From: Streptomyces griseofuscus
GTDB taxonomy: Bacteria; Actinomycetota; Actinomycetes; Streptomycetales; Streptomycetaceae
DNA length: 64,000 bases
Assembly: GCF_014673495.1 (NCBI RefSeq)
Contig: NZ_CP051006.1
Coordinates: 6,599,501 to 6,663,500 of the forward strand
Reading direction: 5' to 3'
Below are positions 35,973 through 42,161 of the stretch, piece after piece (positions within the stretch are counted from its first letter, which is position 1; each line of letters begins with the position of its first letter). The position numbers were made by a program, and so were the translations under genes. The notes beneath the pieces were generated by a model. It searched no databases and was not told the DNA's origin. It saw only the letters and a list, made by a program, of their open reading frames with translations.

Positions 35973-36032
35973 CGCCCCTTGAGGGGCGCGGGGAGCCGCG
36001 CGACGAGCCATGACGCGCCCGCACCCGGCGAC
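35973..36032. repeat. Common Streptomyces intergenic repeat, double hairpin
   Basis: CGCCCC-TTGA-GGGGCG (35973-35988), then a GCGCGG...CCGCGC hairpin and the tail GACGAGCCATGACGCGCCC. I recognise this as a version of a repeat found between many convergent Streptomyces genes. It lies between the convergent alcohol dehydrogenase and ArsR genes and may serve as a terminator for both. Confidence 0.6.
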
Positions 36033-36063
36033 GCGGCACTCACCCCGCCCCCGGGGCCGAGAC

Positions 36064-36774
36064 TCAGCCCAACTCACCCGGAGAGATCCCCAGCAGCGAG
36101 CGAAGCACCCGCTCCCCCTCCCGCGTCACCCGGACCGCCCGCCCGCTCCCGATCCGCTCGCACCACCCCTCGTCCAACGCATGCCGGCAGAGCGCCGCCC
36201 CCGCCACACCGGCCAGGTGCGGGCGGCGCTCGGTCCAGTCCAGGCAGCCCCGGGCCAGCGGACGGCGGCCGGTCGGCGTCAGGGAGATCCCCGTCGCCGC
36301 GAACCACCTAACGCCCGCGTCCGTCAGCGCGAACCCCGTGTCCTGACGCAACAGCCCCCGCGCGGTCAACGCGTCCGTGAGCGCGATCCCGAGCCGCCCC
36401 GCGAGATGGTCGTAACACGTACGCCCCCGCGCCATCGCCGCCCCCGCGCTCGCCGCGCGCAGGGTACGCGCCCGCCCCGCCGCCGGAGGCACCCGCGCCG
36501 CGAGATCCTCCACCAGCGCCGCCACCCGCGCGTCGGCCAGCCGCACATACCGGTGCCGCCCCTGGCGTTCCTGGGCGAGCAGCCCGCCCGCCACCAGCTT
36601 GCCCAGGTGCTCGCTCACCGTGGACGCGGCCACCCCGGCGTGCCGCGCCAGCTCGCCCGCCGTCCAGGCCCGCCCGTCCAGCAGGGCCAGCAGACACATG
36701 GCCCGGGTCTCGTCGGCGATCAGCCCGGCCAGCGCGGCGAGCCCCGCGGCCCGGGGGTTCTCGATCCTGGTCAT
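36064..36774 (-). CDS. ArsR-type HTH regulator
   Basis: DNA-binding protein of 236 residues, twice the size of simple ArsR proteins. The N-terminal winged helix has LARHAGVAASTVSEHLGKLV (residues 45-65) and GRHRYVRLAD (wing). The C-terminal 140 residues form a separate domain with four cysteines (RTCYDHLAG, GCLDW, ALCRHAL, GWCERIG) that could sense metal or redox state. GGGAGG is only 1 nt from ATG 36774, so an upstream ATG (36786) is possible. A perfect operator-like palindrome lies 21 bp upstream. Confidence 0.82.
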   Translation of the reverse strand: MTRIENPRAAGLAALAGLIADETRAMCLLALLDGRAWTAGELARHAGVAASTVSEHLGKLVAGGLLAQERQGRHRYVRLADARVAALVEDLAARVPPAAGRARTLRAASAGAAMARGRTCYDHLAGRLGIALTDALTARGLLRQDTGFALTDAGVRWFAATGISLTPTGRRPLARGCLDWTERRPHLAGVAGAALCRHALDEGWCERIGSGRAVRVTREGERVLRSLLGISPGELG

Positions 36775-36794
36775 GCCTCCCAGCATGCGCCCGG

Positions 36795-36820
36795 GACACT
36801 TCGGCCGGTACCGAAGTGTC
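36795..36820. promoter_or_regulatory. Operator of the ArsR-type gene
   Basis: Perfect inverted repeat GACACTTCGG-ccggta-CCGAAGTGTC, 10-bp arms, 6-nt centre, 21 bp before the regulator start. Typical geometry for autoregulation. Confidence 0.7.
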
Positions 36821-36833
36821 GTCACAGGACCGC

Positions 36834-37475
36834 CTAGGCGTCCTGCCGTACCCGCTCGTACTGCTGCGCCAGGCCGTCCAGCAGCGCGCTCAGCCCGGTC
36901 TCGAAGGCCCGCTCGTCGATCTTCTCCTGCTGCTCCGCGAGGAGATGGGCCTGCCCGAGATGCGGATAGTCGGCCGGGTCGTACGCGCTGGCGTCGTCCA
37001 CGAAGCCGCCCGCGAAGGAGCCGAGCGCGGAGCCCATGATGAAGTACCGCATCAGCGCCCCGATGGACGTGGCCTGCGCCGGTGGCCAGCCCGCGTCGAC
37101 CATCGCGCCGTACGCCGCGTCCGCCACCCGCAGCGCGGCCGGCCGGCGCCCGGGGCCGCGCGCGAGCACGGGGACGATGTTCGGGTGGGCGCGCAGCGCG
37201 GCCCGGTAGGAGACGGCCCAGTCGTGCAGCGCGGTCCGCCAGGCCCGGCCGTCCTCGAACATCGACAGATCGACCAGCGCGCTCACCGAGTCCGCGACCG
37301 CCTCCAGGATCTCGTCCTTGGTGCGGAAGTGGTTGTACAGCGAGGGCCCGCTCACGCCCAGCTCCGCGGCGAGCCGACGGGTGGAGACGGCCGCCAGACC
37401 CTCCCGGTCCACGAGTTCGCGGGCCGTCCGGACGATCCGGTCGGTGCTGAGCAGGGGCTTGCGCGGTCGGGCCAT
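36834..37475 (-). CDS. TetR-family regulator
   Basis: Repressor of 213 residues starting MARPRKPLLSTDRIVRTA. The HTH continues RRLAAELGVSGPSLYNHFRT; the C-terminal ligand domain resembles TetR_C proteins of the AcrR/TetR drug and acyl group. It is divergent from an acyl-CoA dehydrogenase gene. No ribosome site precedes the ATG, but a TACTAT hexamer ends exactly 7 nt before it, the spacing of a leaderless promoter. The shared 19-bp palindrome overlaps the expected -35. Confidence 0.87.
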   Translation of the reverse strand: MARPRKPLLSTDRIVRTARELVDREGLAAVSTRRLAAELGVSGPSLYNHFRTKDEILEAVADSVSALVDLSMFEDGRAWRTALHDWAVSYRAALRAHPNIVPVLARGPGRRPAALRVADAAYGAMVDAGWPPAQATSIGALMRYFIMGSALGSFAGGFVDDASAYDPADYPHLGQAHLLAEQQEKIDERAFETGLSALLDGLAQQYERVRQDA

Positions 37476-37501
37476 GGCGCACATAGTAGGGCTGGACTCG
37501 T

Positions 37502-37520
37502 AAACTAGCAGTGCTAATTT
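37502..37520. promoter_or_regulatory. Divergent operator AAACTA-N7-TAATTT
   Basis: AAACTAGCAGTGCTAATTT, containing the perfect core TAGCA-G-TGCTA. It lies between the TetR start (27 bp away) and the acyl-CoA dehydrogenase start (20 bp away). Same architecture as the site at 33410-33428. Confidence 0.7.
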
Positions 37521-37539
37521 AAATGGGAGAGGTGATCTC

Positions 37540-38694
37540 GTGGTGAACCTGGGGCTGAGCGAGGAGCAGGCGGACGTACGGCGGCTCGCGCGGGACTTCG
37601 TGACCCGTGAGATCGCCCCGCACGTGATCGCCTGGGACCGGGCCGAGGAGGTCGACCGGGGCATCGTCAAGAAGCTCGGCGAGATCGGCTTCCTCGGGCT
37701 GACGATCCCGGAGGAGTACGGCGGCTGCGGCGGCGACCACCTCTCGTACTGCCTGGTCACCGAGGAACTGGGCCGCGGGGACTCCTCGGTGCGCGGCATC
37801 GTGTCCGTCTCCCTCGGTCTCGTCGCCAAGACGATCGCCGCCTGGGGGGACGAGGAGCAGAAGCGGCGCTGGCTGCCGGGTCTGACCGCGGGCGAGTACG
37901 TCGGCTGCTTCGGCCTCACCGAGCCGGGCACCGGCTCCGACGCGGGCAACCTCACCACCCGCGCGGTGCGCGACGGCGACGAGTACGTCGTCAACGGCAG
38001 CAAGATGTTCATCACCAACGGCACCTGGGCGGATGTCGTCCTGCTCTTCGCCCGCTCCACCGACGCCCCCGGCCACAAGGGCGTGAGCGCCTTCCTGGTG
38101 CCCACCGACACGCCCGGTCTGAGCCGCCGCCCGATCCACGGCAAGCTCGGTCTGCGCGGCCAGGCCACCGCCGAACTCGTTCTGGAGGACGTGCGGGTGC
38201 CCGCCGCCGCGCTGCTGGGCGAGGAGGGCAAGGGCTTCTCGGTCGCCATGTCCGCGCTCGCCAAGGGCCGGATGTCGGTGGCGGCGGGGTGCGTCGGGAT
38301 AGCCCGGGCCGCCCTGGACGCTGCCGTCGCCTACGCGGGGGAGCGCGAGCAGTTCGGCAAGCCGATCGCCCGCCACCAGCTGGTGCAGGAGCTGATCAGC
38401 GACATCGCGGTCGACGTGGACGCGGCCCGGCTGCTGACCTGGCGGGTCGCCGATCTGATCGACCGGGGCGAGCCGTTCGCCGTCGAGTCCTCCAAGGCCA
38501 AGCTGTTCGCCTCCGAGGCCGCGGTCCGCGCCGCCAACAACGCGCTCCAGGTGTTCGGCGGCTACGGCTACATCGACGAGTACCCGGTCGGCAAACTCCT
38601 GCGCGACGCCCGGGTGATGACCCTGTACGAGGGCACCAGCCAGATCCAGAAGCTGGTCATCGGCCGTTCCCTGACCGGGGTCTCGGCGTTCTGA
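37540..38694 (+). CDS. Acyl-CoA dehydrogenase
   Basis: FAD-dependent dehydrogenase of 384 residues that forms the alpha,beta-double bond of an acyl-CoA. FAD/substrate motifs CFGLTEPGTGSDAGN and KMFITNG, and the C-terminal region MTLYEGTSQIQK with the catalytic Glu. Short/branched-chain type by length. GTG start with GGGAGAGGT upstream. Divergent from the TetR gene and sharing its operator. Confidence 0.94.
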   Translation: MVNLGLSEEQADVRRLARDFVTREIAPHVIAWDRAEEVDRGIVKKLGEIGFLGLTIPEEYGGCGGDHLSYCLVTEELGRGDSSVRGIVSVSLGLVAKTIAAWGDEEQKRRWLPGLTAGEYVGCFGLTEPGTGSDAGNLTTRAVRDGDEYVVNGSKMFITNGTWADVVLLFARSTDAPGHKGVSAFLVPTDTPGLSRRPIHGKLGLRGQATAELVLEDVRVPAAALLGEEGKGFSVAMSALAKGRMSVAAGCVGIARAALDAAVAYAGEREQFGKPIARHQLVQELISDIAVDVDAARLLTWRVADLIDRGEPFAVESSKAKLFASEAAVRAANNALQVFGGYGYIDEYPVGKLLRDARVMTLYEGTSQIQKLVIGRSLTGVSAF

Positions 38695-38753
38695 GTACCG
38701 TCTGAGTAGCTGAGCGGATGTGACGCGGGCCGGGTGCGCCGATGCTCTCCCTC

Positions 38754-38969
38754 ATGAGTGACACATCGGTCAAGCAGCAGAGCACGGCCGCCTTCTACGG
38801 CCAGGCCGTCGCGTCCTTCGCCATCGCCATGGTGGCCACCTCCGTCGGTATCTTCCGGCTGGACACCGACGCATGGGTGCGCGCGTTCCTCGCGATCGCC
38901 GTCCTGTATCTCGTCACCTCCGCCTTCACCCTCGCCAAGGTGATCCGGGACCGCCAGGAGGCCGGGTAG
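38754..38969 (+). CDS. YiaA/YiaB-family inner membrane protein, ends at an early TAG
   Basis: Two-helix membrane protein, 71 residues (MSDTSVKQQSTAAFYGQAV, helices AVASFAIAMVATSVGIF and FLAIAVLYLVTSAFTL). After IRDRQEAG the frame meets TAG at 38967, yet the same frame continues SRVDQARLDKLLAEH with full GC3 bias, which I recall as the normal C-terminal extension of Streptomyces members. The gene therefore looks truncated by a nonsense mutation. ATG 38754 is chosen by family; 38742 is possible. Confidence 0.8.
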   Translation: MSDTSVKQQSTAAFYGQAVASFAIAMVATSVGIFRLDTDAWVRAFLAIAVLYLVTSAFTLAKVIRDRQEAG

Positions 38970-39056
38970 ATCGTCAGCCGGGTCGACCAGGCCCGCCTGG
39001 ACAAGCTCCTCGCCGAGCACGTCCCCTTCGCCGAGAAGCTCGACCCTTCGCACGGC
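38970..39056 (+). pseudogene. Lost C-terminal extension of the YiaA-like gene
   Basis: In the same frame as the preceding gene, after its TAG: IVSRVDQARLDKLLAEHV then PFAEKLDPSH. All third positions but one are G or C. It has no start codon or ribosome site of its own. Confidence 0.55.
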
Positions 39057-39071
39057 CTCCGGGCTGCTGCG

Positions 39072-39087
39072 CTAAGCGCTCGCTCAC
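39072..39087. promoter_or_regulatory. CTAAGC-type operator before a TetR gene
   Basis: CTAAGCG-CT-CGCTCAC, a 16-bp imperfect palindrome 48 bp before the TetR start. It resembles the perfect site CTAAGCA-AC-TGCTTAG before the MaoC gene at 40272-40287. Confidence 0.5.
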
Positions 39088-39135
39088 CGTCGGCGGTATG
39101 GTGGTGCTCCTGTCACCGAGAGGGGCGTAAGAGCG

Positions 39136-39759
39136 ATGAGTACGGCGGCGGAGACGACCGGCGGCGAGGCGGAGCCGTGGGAAGAGGTCACCCCTGACGC
39201 GGCCCGGCGGCTGCTGGTGGCCGCCGTGGAGGCCTTCGCCGAGCGCGGCTACCACGCGACGACCACCCGGGACATCGCGGGCCGCGCCGGGATGAGCCCG
39301 GCCGCGCTCTACATCCACTACAAGACCAAGGAAGAGCTGCTCCACCGGATCAGCCGCATCGGTCACGACAAGGCCCTGGACATCCTGCGCACGGCGGCCC
39401 GCCGCGAGGGCTCCGCGAAGGAGCGGCTGGCCGACGCGGTCAGCTCCTTCGTCCGCTGGCACGCCGGGCGGCGCACCACCGCGCGGGTCGTGCAGTACGA
39501 GCTCGACGCCCTCGGCCCCGAGGCCCGCGCCGAGATCCTCGGGCTGCGCCGGCAGGTCGACGCAGAGGTGCGCGGGATCGTCGAGGACGGCGTCGCCGCG
39601 GGCGAGTTCGATGTGCTGGACGTCCAGGGCACCACGCTCGCCGTGCTGTCGCTGTGCATCGACGTGGCCCGCTGGTTCAACATCGACGGGCCACGTACGC
39701 CGGAGGCGGTCGGCGAGCTGTACGCCGAGCTGGTGCTGCGGATGGTCGGGGCGAAGTAG
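39136..39759 (+). CDS. TetR-family regulator, FadR-like role
   Basis: Repressor of 207 residues. The HTH (residues 25-70) reads ERGYHATTTRDIAGRAGMSP then AALYIHYKTKEELL; the C-terminal domain (TetR_C type) includes WHAGRRTTARVVQYELDAL. It converges with the MaoC dehydratase gene, and both have CTAAGC palindromes upstream, so it likely controls itself and the dehydratase in response to an acyl-CoA. The ligand is inference. Confidence 0.88.
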   Translation: MSTAAETTGGEAEPWEEVTPDAARRLLVAAVEAFAERGYHATTTRDIAGRAGMSPAALYIHYKTKEELLHRISRIGHDKALDILRTAARREGSAKERLADAVSSFVRWHAGRRTTARVVQYELDALGPEARAEILGLRRQVDAEVRGIVEDGVAAGEFDVLDVQGTTLAVLSLCIDVARWFNIDGPRTPEAVGELYAELVLRMVGAK

Positions 39760-39785
39760 CCCCGCCCTGCGGCGACTTCGGGTGT

Positions 39786-40247
39786 CTACAGGTAGTAGCG
39801 GGACACCGACTCCGCGACGCACACCGGCTTGTCGCCGCCCTCGCGCTCCACGGTGAAGGCGACGGCGACCTGGACGCCGCCCGTGACGTCCTCGACGCCG
39901 GTGATCGTCGCGGTGGCGCGCAGCCGGGAGCCGACGGGGACGGGGGCGGGGAAGCGGACCTTGTTGGTGCCGTAGTTGACACCCATCTTCACACCGTCGA
40001 CCCGCATCAGCTGGGGGCCGAAGAGCGGCAGCAGGGACAGGGTGAGATAGCCGTGCGCGATGGTCGTCCCGAACGGCCCCGCGGCGGCCTTCTCCGGGTC
40101 CACATGGATCCACTGATGATCCCCGGTGGCCTCGGCGAAGAGATCGATCCGCTTCTGGTCGACCTCCAGCCAGTCCGTGTGGCCCAGCTGCTCGCCCACG
40201 GCCGCCTTCAGCTCGGCGGGGGAGGTGAAGATCCTCGGTTCTGCCAT
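39786..40247 (-). CDS. MaoC-family (R)-specific enoyl-CoA hydratase
   Basis: Hot-dog-fold hydratase of 153 residues. The hydratase motif is intact: FAEATGDHQWIHVDPEKAA with the catalytic Asp-His pair and GTTIAHGYLTLSLLP. The end is normal. Probably hydrates enoyl-CoA in fatty-acid or steroid breakdown. Its promoter carries a perfect 16-bp palindrome. Confidence 0.92.
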   Translation of the reverse strand: MAEPRIFTSPAELKAAVGEQLGHTDWLEVDQKRIDLFAEATGDHQWIHVDPEKAAAGPFGTTIAHGYLTLSLLPLFGPQLMRVDGVKMGVNYGTNKVRFPAPVPVGSRLRATATITGVEDVTGGVQVAVAFTVEREGGDKPVCVAESVSRYYL

Positions 40248-40271
40248 GTTCCCGGCCTCTCGATCGTCTGC

Positions 40272-40287
40272 CTAAGCAACTGCTTAG
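40272..40287. promoter_or_regulatory. Perfect operator upstream of MaoC gene
   Basis: CTAAGCA-AC-TGCTTAG, perfect 7-bp arms, 25 bp before the MaoC start. Likely site for the nearby TetR (39136-39759). Confidence 0.65.
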
Positions 40288-40326
40288 CATGGTCGGGTGT
40301 CGGGTCGATGTCAACGGACAGGCCCC

Positions 40327-40501
40327 AGGGCCTGTCCGACCATTCCCGTCTGCCGTGCGACGCCATGCACGCACTCTCGCGGCACCGGGCGCAGACCCGA
40401 GTACGTCCAGTACGAGGGCCTACGCCCGGCACCCCGAGAGCACGCACCTGACGCCGCGCGGCCGCCCTCCGGGCGACGACGGGAATGGTCGGACAGGCCC
40501 T
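40327..40501. repeat. MITE-like long hairpin element
   Basis: A 175-bp block with perfect 24-bp terminal inverted repeats (AGGGCCTGTCCGACC... at 40327-40350 and its complement at 40478-40501). The interior is also a diverged palindrome (for example GGCACCGGGCG against CGCCCGGCACC around 40381-40435). Interior mismatches are mostly A.C on the plus strand, i.e. G.U if the minus strand is transcribed. A third terminal copy, GGACAGGCCC, abuts on the left (40316-40325). It encodes nothing. The IS630 element sits directly at its right end. Confidence 0.65.
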
Positions 40502-41609
40502 AGTGTCCTGAGTCTTTGATCCGTCGGCAGTAGCTGGCGAGGGATTCGAGGATTTGATCGGCGGTCTTGGTCCAGACGTATGGGCGAGGGTTGTCGTTCC
40601 AGTCGGCGACCCAGGCCCGGATGTCTCGTTCGAGGGCCTGGACGGAGCGGTGGACGCCGCGGCGGAGCTTCTTGCTGGTCAGCTCGGCGAACCACCGCTC
40701 GACCAGGTTCAGCCAGGACGAGCCGGTGGGTGTGAAATGCAGCTGGAAACGGGGATGGGCCAGCAGCCACTTCTTGATCGTCTCGGTCTTGTGAGTGGCG
40801 TAGTTGTCCAGGACGAGGTGCACCTCCAGGCCGGTCGGGATCTCGCGCTCCAGCTTGGCCAGGAACTTCTTGAACTCGGCAGTGCGGTGGCGGCGATGCA
40901 GTGAGCCGATGACTTTGCCGGTGGCCGTGTTCAGAGCGGCGAACAGCGTCGTGGTGCCCGCGCGCACGTAATCGTGGCTGGCCCGTTGCGGGACACCGGG
41001 CATCATCGGCAGCACAGGCTGAGAGCGGTCCAGTGCCTGGATCTGGGACTTCTCGTCGACGCAGAGCACCAGTGCCCTTTCGGGCGGGTCGAGGTAGAGC
41101 CCGACCACGTCGTGGACCTTGTCGACGAAGAATGGATCGGTGGACAGCTTGAATGACTCGGCCCGGTGGGGCTGAAGGCCGAAGGCCCGCCAGACCCGGG
41201 AGACGGTGGACTGGGACAGGCCGACCCGCTCGGCCATCGAGCGTGTCGACCAGTGCGTGGCGTTCTTCGGCTTCGTCTCCAGCGTCATCCGGACCAGCTC
41301 GGCGACTTGCTCATCGGTGACCGTCCGCTCCCGGCCCGGGCGGGGCGCGTCACCCAGGCCGTCCAGCCGGTCTCTGAGGAAACGGCCCCGCCACTTGGAT
41401 ACCGTCTCCGTGGTCACCCCGGCGGCAGCGGCCACCGAACTGGCCGACCGGGGCAGTCCATCAGGCTCCATTTCGGCGCACGCCAGCACGATTCGGGCCC
41501 TCAACGCCAGAGCCTGCGGCGTCGATTGCCCCCGCACCAACCCACCGAGCACCCGCCGCTCGTGATCCGACAACACCAACTCGGCCAGTCTCGGCCCAGG
41601 ACGTCCCAT
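40500..41609 (-). CDS. IS630-family transposase
   Basis: DDE transposase of 369 residues. Two N-terminal HTH segments (VAAAAGVTTETVSKWRGRF and RVGLSQSTVSRVWRAFGL), then the catalytic triad: Asp in LVLCVDEKSQIQ, Asp in VHLVLDNYATH, Glu in NLVERWFAELT. The last codons lie in the inverted repeat, and the TAG stop is made from the TA target plus one flanking host base (complement of 40500-40502). Looks functional. Confidence 0.93.
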   Translation of the reverse strand: MGRPGPRLAELVLSDHERRVLGGLVRGQSTPQALALRARIVLACAEMEPDGLPRSASSVAAAAGVTTETVSKWRGRFLRDRLDGLGDAPRPGRERTVTDEQVAELVRMTLETKPKNATHWSTRSMAERVGLSQSTVSRVWRAFGLQPHRAESFKLSTDPFFVDKVHDVVGLYLDPPERALVLCVDEKSQIQALDRSQPVLPMMPGVPQRASHDYVRAGTTTLFAALNTATGKVIGSLHRRHRTAEFKKFLAKLEREIPTGLEVHLVLDNYATHKTETIKKWLLAHPRFQLHFTPTGSSWLNLVERWFAELTSKKLRRGVHRSVQALERDIRAWVADWNDNPRPYVWTKTADQILESLASYCRRIKDSGH

Positions 41610-41646
41610 GTCCTGACCAACGATGGATCAAGGACTCAGGACACTA
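40501..41646 (-). mobile_element. IS630-family insertion sequence, intact
   Basis: About 1.14 kb bounded by TA dinucleotides, the target duplication of this family. The 22-bp end segments (TAGTGTCCTGAGTC...) at 40501-40522 and 41625-41646 match as inverted repeats with one mismatch. It carries one full-length transposase gene. It lies between the MITE-like hairpin and soxR, 11 bp before the soxR start. Confidence 0.9.
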
Positions 41647-41657
41647 GGCTCTGAGGG

Positions 41658-42116
41658 GTGCCGCAGATTCCCGAGAAGATCCATGAGCTGACCGTCGGCC
41701 AGCTGGCCGCGCGCAGCGGTGCCGCCGTGTCCGCGCTGCACTTCTACGAGGCCAAGGGCCTGATCACCAGCCGCCGCACCGGGGGCAACCAGCGCCGGTT
41801 CAGCCGGGACACGCTGCGCCGGGTGGCGTTCATCCGCGCGGCGCAGCGTGTCGGCATCCCCCTGGCCACGATCCGCTCCGCGCTGGCCGAGCTGCCGGAG
41901 GAGCGCACCCCGACGCGGGAGGACTGGGCGCGGCTCTCGGAGGCGTGGCGCGCGGAGCTGGACGAGCGGATCACGCAGCTCAACCGGCTGCGTGACCACC
42001 TGACCGACTGCATCGGCTGCGGCTGCCTGTCGCTGGACACCTGTGTGCTGTCCAACCCGGACGACAAGTTCGGAGAGCGGCGGGCGGGGTCGCGGCTGAT
42101 GGCGGAGGGCCACTGA
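41658..42116 (+). CDS. soxR: Redox-sensing transcriptional activator SoxR
   Basis: MerR-family regulator of 152 residues that senses redox-active compounds through a [2Fe-2S] cluster. HTH at residues 10-30 (TVGQLAARSGAAVSALHFYE), dimer helix, and the cluster ligands CIGCGCLSLDTC (C-x2-C-x-C-x5-C) near residue 117. In Streptomyces SoxR responds to the organism's own redox-active metabolites. GTG start; TAGGCT, containing the duplicated TA of the insertion sequence, ends 7 nt before it, so the promoter may be leaderless. The insertion has replaced everything upstream. Confidence 0.93.
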   Translation: MPQIPEKIHELTVGQLAARSGAAVSALHFYEAKGLITSRRTGGNQRRFSRDTLRRVAFIRAAQRVGIPLATIRSALAELPEERTPTREDWARLSEAWRAELDERITQLNRLRDHLTDCIGCGCLSLDTCVLSNPDDKFGERRAGSRLMAEGH

Positions 42117-42130
42117 ACCCAGGGCTCAGC

Positions 42131-42159
42131 GGTCCGGGTCCGGACCCGGACCCGGACCC
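42131..42159. terminator. CCGGAC-repeat palindrome between soxR and RNA ligase genes
   Basis: GGTCCGGGTC-CG-GACCCGGACC (42131-42152) overlaps a CCGGAC hexamer repeated three times. It lies between convergent genes and is a plausible two-way terminator. Confidence 0.5.
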
Positions 42160-42161
42160 GG

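Noticed and set aside
42141..42158. CCGGAC tandem repeats as a CRISPR or satellite
   Set aside because: Only three hexamers with no spacers; better explained as a terminator palindrome.
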